This document shows positions 45,132 to 54,960 of a stretch of 64,000 nucleotides of DNA, one piece after another. Under the pieces are notes generated by a model. It was not told the DNA's origin. It saw only the letters and a program-made list of their open reading frames with translations, and made no database searches. The position numbers and the translations under genes are program-made. Origin of the DNA: Octadecabacter algicola (GTDB lineage Bacteria > Pseudomonadota > Alphaproteobacteria > Rhodobacterales > Rhodobacteraceae); the NCBI RefSeq assembly GCF_021532625.1, contig NZ_JAKGAR010000004.1, forward strand, positions 186,001-250,000. The letters are read 5' to 3'. Each line of letters opens with the position of its first letter. Position 1 is the stretch's first letter.

Positions 45132-47595
45132 AGGGACTGTCCTCAACAACGGTTGCGTCCCACAACTCACGGAACATGCGCACTTTAACGCGGGTCCCTA
45201 CTTCGCACAATTCGGGCGGCAGATACCCCATACCGATAGATTTCCCGAAGGCCACCGAATAGCCACCCGACGTCAAACGCCCAACCTTTTGACCGTCATG
45301 GATCAGCGCCTCACGACCCCATGGGTCCGCGTCTGATGGGCCATCGATTAGCAGGGTCACACATTTAGAGCGGATGCCGATTTTTTCCATCGCTTCTTTG
45401 CCATGGAATTCCTTTTCCAAGTCCACAAAGCGCGGCAAATCAGCCTCAAGAGGTGTCGCATCGCGGCCCAGCTCAGTGCCGAAAGCGCGGTAGGATTTTT
45501 CCTGCCGCAGCCAGTTCTGCGCTCGCGCGCCGACCAGTTTCATACCGTGCGGTTCGCCTGCTTTTTCTAACAAATCAAACAAGTAATTTTGCATCTCCAT
45601 CGGGTGGTGCAATTCCCAGCCTAGTTCACCGGTATAGGCAACACGGATCGCATTCACGGGGCACATGCCAAGCTCGATTTGTTTTGCTGACAACCACGGG
45701 AACCGTTTGTTGGTCAGTGCCGTCTCTGGATTGGGGTCATTGATAACCGCGTTCAAAACATCACGAGACTTCGGCCCAGCAATCGCGAACACACCCCACT
45801 GGGTCGTCACGTTCTGGCACTCGATACGGCCAAACTCAGGTTCTTTGTCTTCAATTGCCTTGCGCAGGAAATCGGCATCATAGTCTGTCCACGCACCCGC
45901 GCTGACGAGATAGAACTCGTCTTCAGACAAACGCACGATCGTGTATTCCGTACGGGTCGTCCCGTGTGACGTCAGCGCATAGGTCAGGTTGATGCGGCCA
46001 ACGCGGGGCAGTTTATTGGTCGTGAACCAATCCAGAAACGCAGCAGCACCCGCCCCTTTGACGATATGTTTGGTAAAGGCCGTAGCGTCGATCAGGCCGA
46101 CCCCTTCGCGGATCGCCTTTGCCTCATCCACGGCGTGTTGCCACCACGCGCCACGGCGGAAACTGCGGCTGTCGTGGTCGAAATTGTCCGGCGCATCTAG
46201 CGGCCCGAAATAGTTCGGACGTTCCCAACCGTTCACAAACCCGAACTGCGCACCACGGGCCGCTTGGCGATCATAGGCAGGCGATGTGCGCAAAGGACGG
46301 CAAGCAGGGCGTTCTTCGTCAGGGTGGTGAAGAATATAGACGTGGTCGTAGCATTCCTCGTTCTTGCGGGCGGCAAATTCGGTCGTCATCCAATCGCCGT
46401 AGCGCTTGGGATCAAGCGACGCCATGTCGATCTCGGCCTCACCATCCACCATCATCTGCGCGAGGTAGTAACCTGTGCCACCAGCAGCCGTAATACCGAA
46501 TGAGAACCCTTCGGCCAGCCACATATTGCGCAGCCCCGGTGCAGGTCCGACGAGCGGGTTGCCGTCAGGGGTGTAACAAATCGGACCGTTGAAGTCGTCC
46601 TTCAACCCGCTTTCTTCGCAGGATGGAACACGGTGGATCATCGCCATGTATTGTTCTTCGATCCGTTCCAGATCAAGCTGGAACAGATCAGCACGGAAAC
46701 TGTCTGGAACGCCATGTTCAAACACCGCAGGCGCGCCTTTTTCATAGACACCCAAGATCCAGCCGCCACGTTCTTCACGTACATAAGACTGCGCATCGGC
46801 ATCGCGCACGACAGGGTGTTCTGAATTGCCCTCAGCACGGTATTTCACCAGATCCGCATCCTGATCCATCACAATGAACTGGTGCTCAACAGGGATCGCG
46901 GGCATCTTGATGCCCAGCATCTTGGCGGTGCGCTGGGCGTGGTTGCCCGACGCCGTGACGACATGTTCCGCGGTAATGACGATCTGCTCGTCGCTGGGCA
47001 CCAGATTGCCGCCCTTTTCGACCATCTTGGTGCAGGTCACTTCCCATGCGTCGCCATTCCAGTTAAACGCATCCGCCTGCCACTTACGTTCAATCATCAC
47101 GCCACGTTGGCGCGCGCCCTTGGCCATCGCCATAGTGACATCGGCAGGGTTAATGTAACCGTCCTCGGTATGGTAAATCGCGCCCTCGAGGTCCTCGCAA
47201 TTGATCAGTGGCCAGCGTTTCTTGATCTCATCCGCTGTGAGCCATTCAAAAGGCACATCGCAAGTTTCAGCTGTGGACGCATAAAGCATGTATTCTTCCA
47301 TGCGTTCCTTGGTCTGGGCCATGCGCAGATTACCCACCACCGCAAAGCCTGCGTTCAACCCTGTCTCTTCCTCCAGCGTTTTGTAGAAATCGACCGAGTA
47401 CTTGTGAATGTGGGTTGTCGCATAGGACATGTTAAACAAAGGGAGTAGCCCAGCAGCATGCCAAGTGGACCCAGACGTCAATTCATCACGTTCCAACAAC
47501 ATGACATCATCCCATCCAGCCTTCGCGAGATGGTATGCAATTGATGTTCCGACGGCACCGCCGCCTACGACCAAAGCTTTGACAGTTGTTTTCAT
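45085..47595 (-). CDS. FAD-dependent oxidoreductase-GcvT fusion (dimethylglycine/sarcosine dehydrogenase-like)
   Basis: 836 residues from the ATG at 47595 (MKTTVKALVVGGGAVGTSIA), the FAD-binding start; the frame extends 48 codons upstream without conservation. The N-terminal half is a DAO-type oxidoreductase with GSTWHAAGLLP, whose histidine is the covalent FAD site in dimethylglycine dehydrogenases. The C-terminal half is a GcvT-like tetrahydrofolate-binding domain (GYSVAFGKSIGMGYLPP near the end). It would demethylate an N-methylated glycine derivative and transfer the one-carbon unit to folate. Two 11-base direct repeats lie upstream. Confidence 0.9.
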   Translation of the reverse strand: MKTTVKALVVGGGAVGTSIAYHLAKAGWDDVMLLERDELTSGSTWHAAGLLPLFNMSYATTHIHKYSVDFYKTLEEETGLNAGFAVVGNLRMAQTKERMEEYMLYASTAETCDVPFEWLTADEIKKRWPLINCEDLEGAIYHTEDGYINPADVTMAMAKGARQRGVMIERKWQADAFNWNGDAWEVTCTKMVEKGGNLVPSDEQIVITAEHVVTASGNHAQRTAKMLGIKMPAIPVEHQFIVMDQDADLVKYRAEGNSEHPVVRDADAQSYVREERGGWILGVYEKGAPAVFEHGVPDSFRADLFQLDLERIEEQYMAMIHRVPSCEESGLKDDFNGPICYTPDGNPLVGPAPGLRNMWLAEGFSFGITAAGGTGYYLAQMMVDGEAEIDMASLDPKRYGDWMTTEFAARKNEECYDHVYILHHPDEERPACRPLRTSPAYDRQAARGAQFGFVNGWERPNYFGPLDAPDNFDHDSRSFRRGAWWQHAVDEAKAIREGVGLIDATAFTKHIVKGAGAAAFLDWFTTNKLPRVGRINLTYALTSHGTTRTEYTIVRLSEDEFYLVSAGAWTDYDADFLRKAIEDKEPEFGRIECQNVTTQWGVFAIAGPKSRDVLNAVINDPNPETALTNKRFPWLSAKQIELGMCPVNAIRVAYTGELGWELHHPMEMQNYLFDLLEKAGEPHGMKLVGARAQNWLRQEKSYRAFGTELGRDATPLEADLPRFVDLEKEFHGKEAMEKIGIRSKCVTLLIDGPSDADPWGREALIHDGQKVGRLTSGGYSVAFGKSIGMGYLPPELCEVGTRVKVRMFRELWDATVVEDSPYDPKNETIRKNADNA

Positions 47596-47955
47596 TGACC
47601 TGATTCCCTGACGTGTTCCTGCGTAATTTGCCCTAATCATACGCGCCCCGCGAAACCGACCCGACGCGAAACGCATCAAAACCGACCCGCGCTTCCAATA
47701 AATTATATTTGTGTCGCCTGATCCGGTTTGTCCGCCCACTCAATCAGGCTCAAAACCCAAAGATGTCCTTACGTCACCCAAAAACAACCAATGCGTGAAA
47801 GTCATTTTTTACCAAAGGATTAGCTATGATGCACAATTGATACATGCCGACCCACCTACGCAAATTTAATTGGCAAAATGGCCCGAAACTCACTAAGTTG
47901 ACGCCAGAGTAACGTGAGAGAGCCGTATATAAGCGGCCCCGCGAGGAGAGCAGGT
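47596..47955. promoter_or_regulatory. 360-base divergent gap with 11-base direct repeats
   Basis: This stretch separates the dehydrogenase and a small lipoprotein gene and holds no gene. AAACCGACCCG occurs at 47653-47663 and again at 47679-47689, 26 bases apart, 58 bases upstream of the dehydrogenase start. Such a direct repeat could bind a regulator of the dehydrogenase gene. An AT-rich TAAATTATATT follows at about 47701 and could contain a -10. For the lipoprotein, TATATAAG lies about 25 bases before its start. Confidence 0.4.
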
Positions 47956-48156
47956 ATGACACGTAATTGTTTAACAGCGCTTAGCGCTGCGTTGTTGTTG
48001 GGCGCATGTACACCGCCTGAGATCACATCCCGTCTGGATACAAGCGACACGCTGTATTCTGGCTTTGAGCCGGCGAACAGCTACACACCCGCCCCTGTAG
48101 GCGCACGTGCTGAGAATGATTTCATGCGGTTCTCAACTATGTCGATGCCGCACTAA
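47956..48156 (+). CDS. Small lipoprotein
   Basis: 66 residues from the ATG at 47956, after an AGGAGAGCAGG ribosome site. MTRNCLTALSAALLLGAC is a lipoprotein signal with lipobox LGAC (C18). The remaining 48 residues are polar, with ENDFMRFSTMSMPH at the end, and no family is recognised. The in-frame start at 47914 would destroy the signal peptide and is rejected. It is transcribed alone. Confidence 0.75.
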   Translation: MTRNCLTALSAALLLGACTPPEITSRLDTSDTLYSGFEPANSYTPAPVGARAENDFMRFSTMSMPH

Positions 48157-48321
48157 GCATATCCAAAATGCCCCATTCACGCGGGATTTGGCTGTATGAT
48201 CCCGCCTGTCAGCTCGACGGCATCTAAATCAACACCTCTCATTGCATTGGGTGCGGGAAACCCCACTCGACTTATCCTTCCTTTCGATTGACCCTAGGGC
48301 AATCGATTGGGGAGCAAAGAC

Positions 48322-48957
48322 ATGCGAAATATGGATTTGATGACTGCCGCACGTTTGGTGGACAACAGCTATTCGGGGCGTTCGCACTTGCCCCCTATTC
48401 GGCTCACCGTGAATGAAGGCCACGTCCAAGCCTACCTTTTGGCCGACAACACGCTGGTCATTCCGGGCAGCAATGAGCTGGTTGATTACACCAAGTCCAA
48501 CTTAGTGACTGGGAAAGCCAAAATCGGTTGGGACAAGATGGGCAAGGCTGCGGGCAATGCTATTTGGCACAAAGGATTTGCCAATCACGCATCGGTCATC
48601 GCCAATAAGGTCGGATCGGGCAAACCGTCTTTCATCATCGGGCATAGCCTCGGCGCTGCTGCAGCCCAGATCTTGGGCTGCATCTACGGCGTTCCTGCCA
48701 TTGGGTTTGCATCCCCTATGCCACGCCGCGGTCGCGCGCGCCTGACCCACGAAGGTCTTGTTCTGAATGTTGTGCGCAACGACGACACCGTGTGCCGCAT
48801 GCCGCCCAAACACTTCGGGTTCCGCCGCGTGGGCAACACCGAAGTCATGCACCCAATCGCCAATAACCCTGGCGAGGACCATTCCATGAAGCAGTACATC
48901 AGCTTGATGGACATCGAACGCCGTCAGGGCAAAATTGTCAAAAGCTGGCCGCGCTGA
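48322..48957 (+). CDS. Lipase class 3-like serine hydrolase
   Basis: 211 residues from the ATG at 48322 with GGGGAGC upstream. IIGHSLGAAAAQILG carries the nucleophile serine in GHSLG, and VVRNDDTVCRMP, with an aspartate in the position of the triad acid, plus a histidine near EDHSMKQY complete a plausible alpha/beta-hydrolase triad. VIPGSNELVDY is typical of lipase_3 proteins. There is no signal peptide, so it is probably cytoplasmic or released by another route. Substrate unknown. Confidence 0.75.
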   Translation: MRNMDLMTAARLVDNSYSGRSHLPPIRLTVNEGHVQAYLLADNTLVIPGSNELVDYTKSNLVTGKAKIGWDKMGKAAGNAIWHKGFANHASVIANKVGSGKPSFIIGHSLGAAAAQILGCIYGVPAIGFASPMPRRGRARLTHEGLVLNVVRNDDTVCRMPPKHFGFRRVGNTEVMHPIANNPGEDHSMKQYISLMDIERRQGKIVKSWPR

Positions 48958-48985
48958 TAACAGTCGCGCGCACCTGAGTCAGTGA

Positions 48986-49972
48986 CTATAGCATTGCCGG
49001 AACGACCAAATCCGGTGGGCGATGGCCGTCATCGAAGGTCTTGATATTCAACAAAACCTTCTCGCCCATTTCAACGCGACCTTCGACGGTTGCCGACCCC
49101 ATATGGGGCAGCAACACGACGTTCTTTAGCTCGCGCATGCGTGGATTAATGTCGTTGCCGTGCTCATAAACATCCAGTCCCGCACCTGCGATTTCGCCAG
49201 CTCGCAACATGCGCGTCAGCGCGTTTTCGTCGATCACTTCACCGCGGGCGGTATTCACGATCACCGCATCGGGCTTCATCAGTTTCAGCCGCCGCGCATT
49301 CATCAAATGGAACGTCGCAGGCGTGTGAGGGCAATTGATCGAGATGATATCCATCCGCGCCACCATCTGATCCAGACTGTCCCACCATGTCGCGTCAAGC
49401 TGGTCTTCCACTTCGGGGCGCAGGCGACGACGATTGTTATAGTGAATTTGCATCCCGAACGCGCTGGCGCGTTTGGCGACGGCCTGACCAATGCGGCCCA
49501 TCCCCAAAATACCCAAGCGGCGCCCCGCAATACGGCCACCCATAAGCGCGGTGGGCGCCCATCCATCCCAGTCGCCCGATTGCATCAACGCCAGCCCTTC
49601 TGGGATACGCCGCGTCACGGCCAAAATCAGGGCCATGGTCATATCCGCTGTATCGTCAGTCACAACACCCGGCGTATTGGACACCAAAACGCCACGCTGG
49701 CGTGCCGTCTGAACGTCAATATGATCAACCCCAGCGCCGTAATTTGCGATTAGTTTCAACCGCTCACCGGCTTGGCCGATTACTTTTGCGTTGATCTCGT
49801 CTGTTACGGTCGGAACCAACACATCACAGGTCTGCATGGCCGCAACCAATTCGGCCGGCGTCATCGAAGTATCATCCTCACGCAGGGTGACATCGAACAA
49901 TTCCCGCATCCGAGTCTCGACAGCGTCGGGCAACCGTCGCGTGACGGTAACACTTAGGCGTTTGCTTGGCAT
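48986..49972 (-). CDS. D-2-hydroxyacid dehydrogenase (glyoxylate/hydroxypyruvate reductase-like)
   Basis: 328 residues from the ATG at 49972, with AAGGAGA upstream. NAD(P)-binding GILGMGRIGQAVAKR, the substrate arginine in NTARGEVID, and the catalytic histidine in LLPHMGSAT identify the D-isomer-specific 2-hydroxyacid dehydrogenase family. VSNTPGVVTDDTADMTMAL points to the glyoxylate/hydroxypyruvate reductase (GyaR) branch. It would reduce glyoxylate or hydroxypyruvate. The open frame upstream of the chosen ATG lacks conservation. Confidence 0.9.
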   Translation of the reverse strand: MPSKRLSVTVTRRLPDAVETRMRELFDVTLREDDTSMTPAELVAAMQTCDVLVPTVTDEINAKVIGQAGERLKLIANYGAGVDHIDVQTARQRGVLVSNTPGVVTDDTADMTMALILAVTRRIPEGLALMQSGDWDGWAPTALMGGRIAGRRLGILGMGRIGQAVAKRASAFGMQIHYNNRRRLRPEVEDQLDATWWDSLDQMVARMDIISINCPHTPATFHLMNARRLKLMKPDAVIVNTARGEVIDENALTRMLRAGEIAGAGLDVYEHGNDINPRMRELKNVVLLPHMGSATVEGRVEMGEKVLLNIKTFDDGHRPPDLVVPAML

Positions 49973-50080
49973 GAATTGTTCTCCTTGCTTGCCCGAGCGG
50001 GCCACTCCTGACAAATTGCCTGCAAAGGTCCGGTGGCACAAGAACCACCATAATAATTCAGACCGACCGAGGGCAGTAAA

Positions 50081-50620
50081 ATGAAGTTAGCACGCATCTT
50101 GTGGGTCGCTATGGCCGTGGTAATCGCCGCACCTATCGCCGCGCAACAAACTCAAGAAGCCGTCGTCACGCCGATCACCGCCGTTCAAGCGGAACGTGGG
50201 CCCGTAACGAACTTGCCAATGCCGCGCTATGTTTCATTGAAAGCCAACGAAGCGAATATTCGTCGTGGCCCATCCCTCTCTCACCGCATCGATTGGGTTT
50301 TTCAACGTCGTGACATGCCTCTGCGTGTCGTCGGTGAATATGGCCACTGGCGCCGCGTCGTTGACCGCGAAGGCATGGGGGGATGGGTTCACTACTCCCT
50401 GATCTCCGGCAATCGCACTGTGATCATCGACAGTGACCTTTTGGTGCTGCGCAGCCAGCCTTTGCCCAACGCCACAGAAGTCGCGATGCTTGAGCTTGGC
50501 GTGATTGCCGACCTTGGTGAATGCGGCGCCGAATGGTGCCGCCTCAGCGCGGGCGGTTATCGGGGCTGGGCTCCGAAAACCGCCTTGTTTGGTGTCGGTG
50601 CAGACGAGCTGCGCGACTAA
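50081..50620 (+). CDS. SH3-domain exported protein
   Basis: 179 residues with a signal peptide (MKLARILWVAMAVVIAAPIAAQ). Two bacterial SH3-like units follow: YVSLKANEANIRRGPSLSHRIDWVFQRR with GGWVHYSLISG, and a second half ending GYRGWAPKTALFGV. Such domains bind peptidoglycan or proteins in the periplasm. It converges on the M3 peptidase gene with a four-base overlap. Confidence 0.85.
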   Translation: MKLARILWVAMAVVIAAPIAAQQTQEAVVTPITAVQAERGPVTNLPMPRYVSLKANEANIRRGPSLSHRIDWVFQRRDMPLRVVGEYGHWRRVVDREGMGGWVHYSLISGNRTVIIDSDLLVLRSQPLPNATEVAMLELGVIADLGECGAEWCRLSAGGYRGWAPKTALFGVGADELRD

Positions 50621-52629
50621 GCCGCCAGCCCGCGTCCTTTCAGCAAAGCCGTTGCATCCGGCATTGAACCACGGAACTTTTTGTACAGCACCGCCGCGTC
50701 TTCTGATCCGCCAGCGGACAGAATGAAGGTCTCCAGCTTTTCCGCCATGTCAGGGTCAAACGGGCCGCCATTGTCCTCAAATGCTTGGAACGCATCCGCA
50801 TCCATCACTTCGGACCACATGTAGCTGTAATAGCCTGACGAATACCCGTCGCCAGCAAACACATGGGCAAAATGCGGGGTGGCGTGGCGCATGCGGATCG
50901 CGCTTGGCATGCCCATCTCCTCAAGGACCTCGGCTTGTTTCTGCATCGGATCGGCAGGGGGCGGGCCGTCGTGGAACGCCAGATCAACCATGGCAGATGC
51001 GACATATTCAACCGTGCTAAAGCCCATGTCATAGGTCGCAGCACCTAGCATCCGATCCAGCAGGTCACGCGGCATCGCCTCTCCAGTATCAGCGTGGGTT
51101 GCGAATTCTTCTAACACTTCGGGCACTTCAAGCCAGTGTTCGTAAAGCTGGCTGGGAAGTTCCACAAAATCACGCGCCACGGATGTACCCGAAATGCTTT
51201 CATAGCTTACGTCAGACAACATCTGATGCAGCGCATGACCAAACTCATGGAACAACGTGCGCGCATCATCGTATGACAACAACGCAGGCTCACCCGCTGG
51301 TGGCTTTGCGAAATTGCAGACGTTGATCACATGCGGACGGATATCCCCCGCCAGTTTCTGTTGGCTACGCATGGCAGAACACCACGCGCCCGATCGTTTG
51401 GACCCACGGGCAAAGTAATCGCCAATAAAGACGGCCATATGTTTGCCATCGCGGGTTACCTCCCACGCGCGGCAATCCTCATGGTAAAGCGGCGCATCGA
51501 TGGGCGAGAACTCTAGCCCGAACAATCGGTTCGAACATGCGAACGCCGCTTCGATCATGCGGTCCAACTGCAAATAGGGTTTCAGCTCTGCTTCATTCAA
51601 ATCATGCTCCGCGGCGCGGCGTTTTTCACTGTAGTAGCGCCAGTCCCAAGGCTGCAAAGGTGCAATCTGACCATCAGCTACCAGCATGTCTTCCAATACT
51701 TTCGCGTCGGCCTCAGCACTTGCTTTCGCAGGCGTCCAAACCTGCATCAACAGATCGCGTACTGCATCTGGCGTGCCCGCCATTTCAGTTTCCAGTTTGT
51801 AGTTCGCGAAATTCTCATAGCCGAGCAATTGTGCCCGCTCATGACGAAGGGCCAAAATTTCTGCGGCAATTGCGCGGTTATCTGTGTCACCACCATTTGC
51901 ACCGCGCGCTGTCCACGCCTCGTAAGCCTTTTCGCGAAGATCACGACGGTCCGAAAACTGCAAGAATGGCACAATCAACGACCGCGAAAGTGTCACCACA
52001 GGCCCGCCCGCGTCCTTTTCTTCGCCAGCAGACTTGGCCGCTGCAATTACGAAATCTGGCAGACCGGACGTGTCCTCAAGCGGCATGAACCAACTGCGTT
52101 CATCGGCCAATAAGTTTTGGGTAAACTCGGTACCCAGCACGCTAAGCCGTTGTTTCACTTCAGCCAAACGATCCGCTTCAGCACCTTTTAACTGCGCGCC
52201 AGAACGCACAAAGCCGCGGTGCAACAACATCAACACCCGCTGCTGTTCATCCGTAAGGTCCAGTGTATCCCGCGCCTCCCAGACGGCCTCAATCCGCGCA
52301 AACAAGTCCGCGTTGGCGGTAATCTCGCTCGAATAAGCGGACAAAAGCGGCGAGAAATCCCGCATCAAGGCTTCTCGCGCGTCATTACTGTCAGCGCCAG
52401 CCATAGCGAAAAACGGAGCGAGCGCCTTTTCCAGCGGCGCGTCCGCCAATGCCAAAGCCTCAACCGTGTTTTCAAACGTAGGCTCAGAGCCATCACAAAT
52501 CGCTGCAATCGAGGCGCGCGCCTCAATCAATGCTTCTTCTAAGGCGGGCGCAAAATGCGCATCCTCAATCAGGGCAAACGGGGGCAGTTCGAACGGGGTG
52601 TCCCAGGGGGCACGCAACGGGTTTGTCAT
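50617..52629 (-). CDS. M3-family oligopeptidase (Dcp/PrlC-like)
   Basis: 670 residues. The zinc motif TLFHEFGHALHQM holds the two histidines and the catalytic glutamate of the M3 metallopeptidase family, and a downstream ISGTSVARDFVELPSQLYEHW supplies the third ligand. Length and N-terminus (WDTPFELPPFALIEDAHFAPALEEAL) match peptidyl-dipeptidase Dcp and oligopeptidase A. There is no signal peptide, so it degrades oligopeptides in the cytoplasm. Transcribed alone. Confidence 0.93.
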   Translation of the reverse strand: MTNPLRAPWDTPFELPPFALIEDAHFAPALEEALIEARASIAAICDGSEPTFENTVEALALADAPLEKALAPFFAMAGADSNDAREALMRDFSPLLSAYSSEITANADLFARIEAVWEARDTLDLTDEQQRVLMLLHRGFVRSGAQLKGAEADRLAEVKQRLSVLGTEFTQNLLADERSWFMPLEDTSGLPDFVIAAAKSAGEEKDAGGPVVTLSRSLIVPFLQFSDRRDLREKAYEAWTARGANGGDTDNRAIAAEILALRHERAQLLGYENFANYKLETEMAGTPDAVRDLLMQVWTPAKASAEADAKVLEDMLVADGQIAPLQPWDWRYYSEKRRAAEHDLNEAELKPYLQLDRMIEAAFACSNRLFGLEFSPIDAPLYHEDCRAWEVTRDGKHMAVFIGDYFARGSKRSGAWCSAMRSQQKLAGDIRPHVINVCNFAKPPAGEPALLSYDDARTLFHEFGHALHQMLSDVSYESISGTSVARDFVELPSQLYEHWLEVPEVLEEFATHADTGEAMPRDLLDRMLGAATYDMGFSTVEYVASAMVDLAFHDGPPPADPMQKQAEVLEEMGMPSAIRMRHATPHFAHVFAGDGYSSGYYSYMWSEVMDADAFQAFEDNGGPFDPDMAEKLETFILSAGGSEDAAVLYKKFRGSMPDATALLKGRGLAA

Positions 52630-52716
52630 GGAAGTTCTCCTTTGAACTTAACCTATGTAGCCAAAGCCAGACCTTCCACCGACAAGTTGATAATTCGCGA
52701 AATTTATCACAGCGGT

Positions 52717-53478
52717 TTATAGTTGCAGATGTATGTGATCATCATGGCGCGCCGCGCGGCAACCCTGAAACCGCAGCTTTGGATCAGCCAACCCCATTGA
52801 CTGCGCCAGGGGTGGCTCAACAAATATCTTCGCTACACGCTGATCCGCCGCAAGAAAACGGATCAACGCCGCCGTGCGCGCGTTGTCCAGTTCATGATCC
52901 GCCCAGATCCCCTGCAACCAACGTAAATCCCAGCGCATGGTGGCCCACGTTGCGGGGCAAGTTTCGTCCACAGCCCCATCGCGCAATGCCTCAAACGCGA
53001 AATACCCCAGCGGGCTTCTGGCCGCGGCGGGCAAGTACCCTGTTTCATCCTGATAATAGAACGCCCGATCCAGTTTCTCTCCGTCGTCATGGGACAGATG
53101 TGGCAGCAGAGGAAATCCATCAAAAAAGGGAAAACTTCCATCCAGAGCCAAGGTCACTGTTCCCGAATAACTCTCTGCCATGTTTTGCGCCGCATCCTGC
53201 GCCACATCGGCAAGCTCCGCCGTTACGAAATTACGCATCAATCCGCAATAAAGTGGCGATTGCATCCGCAATGGCTCCCCAAAGCAAGGCAGCGCGACCC
53301 GCCCGACCAATGGAGCCGCAATCTGAACGCCGCCCCAGACCGCGGCGTAGGCCAGAACGAACGCCAAGACCTTTCGCCGCGTCGCAAGCGCAGCCAAATA
53401 AGCCAGCCCACCAACTTGCGTCAGGACCGTCAAAAGCACGAAGACAAATCCGCGTCCTAGCCAGCGCAAATCGGGCAA
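52717..53478 (-). CDS. Membrane-anchored protein with LAS-peptidase-like motifs
   Basis: 253 residues. Two hydrophobic segments (about residues 10-32 and 37-55) precede a periplasmic domain. LPHLSHDDGEKLD and the C-terminal DDHIHLQL give a His...Asp...His-x-His set as in LAS-type zinc peptidases such as MepA and VanX. The family itself is not recognised by name, so peptidase activity is inferred from the motifs. It overlaps the MoeB/ThiF-like gene by 22 bases and is cotranscribed with it. Confidence 0.7.
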   Translation of the reverse strand: MPDLRWLGRGFVFVLLTVLTQVGGLAYLAALATRRKVLAFVLAYAAVWGGVQIAAPLVGRVALPCFGEPLRMQSPLYCGLMRNFVTAELADVAQDAAQNMAESYSGTVTLALDGSFPFFDGFPLLPHLSHDDGEKLDRAFYYQDETGYLPAAARSPLGYFAFEALRDGAVDETCPATWATMRWDLRWLQGIWADHELDNARTAALIRFLAADQRVAKIFVEPPLAQSMGLADPKLRFQGCRAARHDDHIHLQL

Positions 53479-54503
53479 CCTTCTCGTGGCTTCACCGTAA
53501 TGATGCGGGTCTCGGCGTAGAGCGCATCATAAATCAGCAACCGCCCGCGCAATCCTTCGCCTGCTCCCGTGATCGCCTTCACGGCTTCAACCGCCATCAT
53601 CGACCCGACAACACCAGGCAACGGCCCCAAGACGCCACCCTCGGCACAGCTTGGCACCAAAGAAGGGTCAGGTCGTTCTGGGAAAACACATTGATAACAT
53701 GGCGTTCCGTGTTTTGGATCATAGACGCTAATCTGGCCTTCCCACTGGGTCAGCGCCGCCGCGATCAACGGAACACCTACCTTTGTGCAGACCTCATTCA
53801 CCAAATAACGCGTGTCAAAGTTGTCCGTGCCATCCAGCACCAGATCATAATCGGCCACCAAATCGGTAGCAATTTCAGGCGTCAAACGACGTTGGTACGG
53901 CTGCACAGTGATATCTGGATTAAGCGCCTCAAGCGCACGCTGCGCTGACTGCACCTTGGGCATCCCGATGCGCTCAAATGTATGGATCACTTGGCGCTGC
54001 AGGTTTGAATTGTCGACCTCATCGTCATCAATCACGCCGATGGTACCAACGCCAGCCGCAGCCAAATACTGCAAAGCAGGCGCGCCCAAACCCCCTGCGC
54101 CGATCACCAGAACCCGCGCGTCTTTTAGCGCCTTCTGCCCAGCGCCGCCAATTTCTCGCAACACGATATGCCGCGCATACCGCTGAAGTTCACCGTCACT
54201 AAATGGCCCGACTTGAGGCTCGGCCTCTACTGTTTCACCTTCAGACACCCGCGCCCTGCGGCGCAGCCGTGACAGCAAAAAACCATATCCATATACACAA
54301 AAACTGCCAATAATGAGCGATACCCACAGCGCTGCGCCACCGCCTGTTGCGTCTCTGATTGGATGACCGTCCGGCAATGTTAGCTGCATCACGATCACTG
54401 CCAGCAATAACAAACCAACCAAAACAGCCCGCACAGAGCGTGGCGCACCCAATGCCCAACCGCCGCCCCAGATCAATGCAGCCAATGCCAGCACCAACAT
54501 CAT
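53457..54503 (-). CDS. MoeB/ThiF-family E1-like protein with N-terminal membrane anchor
   Basis: 348 residues. The first about 80 residues contain three hydrophobic segments, then a linker, then an E1-like adenylating domain with GAGGLGAPALQYLAAAGVG, DNSNLQRQVIH, a zinc pair CYQC...CPIC and the cysteine in PSCAEGGVLG. It would adenylate the C-terminus of a small sulfur carrier such as MoaD or ThiS. No rhodanese domain follows. Membrane anchoring is unusual for the family. Its gene overlaps the LAS-like gene and lies four bases after dut. Confidence 0.88.
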   Translation of the reverse strand: MMLVLALAALIWGGGWALGAPRSVRAVLVGLLLLAVIVMQLTLPDGHPIRDATGGGAALWVSLIIGSFCVYGYGFLLSRLRRRARVSEGETVEAEPQVGPFSDGELQRYARHIVLREIGGAGQKALKDARVLVIGAGGLGAPALQYLAAAGVGTIGVIDDDEVDNSNLQRQVIHTFERIGMPKVQSAQRALEALNPDITVQPYQRRLTPEIATDLVADYDLVLDGTDNFDTRYLVNEVCTKVGVPLIAAALTQWEGQISVYDPKHGTPCYQCVFPERPDPSLVPSCAEGGVLGPLPGVVGSMMAVEAVKAITGAGEGLRGRLLIYDALYAETRIITVKPREGCPICAG

Positions 54504-54507
54504 CGCG

Positions 54508-54960
54508 TTAGCCCGTCCCTGTCGACCCGAACCCGCTGGCCCCGCGATCTGTTTCGTCTAAATCCGCAATCACAAAACTGGCCTGCACCACCGGCGCAAT
54601 AACCAGTTGTGCAATCCTCATACCATGAGTGATCTCAAACGGTTCCGATCCGCCATTTTGCACGATGACCCCCAGAGGACCACGGTAATCACTGTCAATC
54701 GTACCGGGGCTGTTCGGCAAAGTAATCCCGTGCTTTAACGCAAGCCCAGATCGAGGCCGAACCTGCATTTCAAACCCGTCTGGTATTGCAACACGCAGCC
54801 CAGTCGGGATCAGGGTCCGCTCACCCGCGCCCAACCTAACAGCTTGACTATTATCAAAATTCGCCCGTACGTCGGCCCCTGCCGCGCCCGCGGTCGCATA
54901 AGCAGGCAGGCCTAGGCTCTGATCCGCGCCCTGTAGCCATTCAAACCGGATTGCGACCAT
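54508..54960 (-). CDS. dut: dUTP diphosphatase
   Basis: 150 residues from the ATG at 54960, which shares its A with the stop of coaBC (TGATG). Motifs [22 protein letters not shown] and the C-terminal [10 protein letters not shown] are the five-motif trimeric dUTPase set. It hydrolyses dUTP to dUMP, preventing uracil in DNA and supplying thymidylate synthesis. The longer in-frame start overlaps coaBC further and is not conserved. coaBC-dut is a common pairing in bacteria. Confidence 0.95.
   Translation of the reverse strand: MVAIRFEWLQGADQSLGLPAYATAGAAGADVRANFDNSQAVRLGAGERTLIPTGLRVAIPDGFEMQVRPRSGLALKHGITLPNSPGTIDSDYRGPLGVIVQNGGSEPFEITHGMRIAQLVIAPVVQASFVIADLDETDRGASGFGSTGTG

Noticed and set aside
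52530-53948. 472-codon plus-strand frame across the M3 peptidase start and the following genes
   Set aside because: It is antisense to three well-supported genes, is low in complexity (many R, P and H) and shows no domain.
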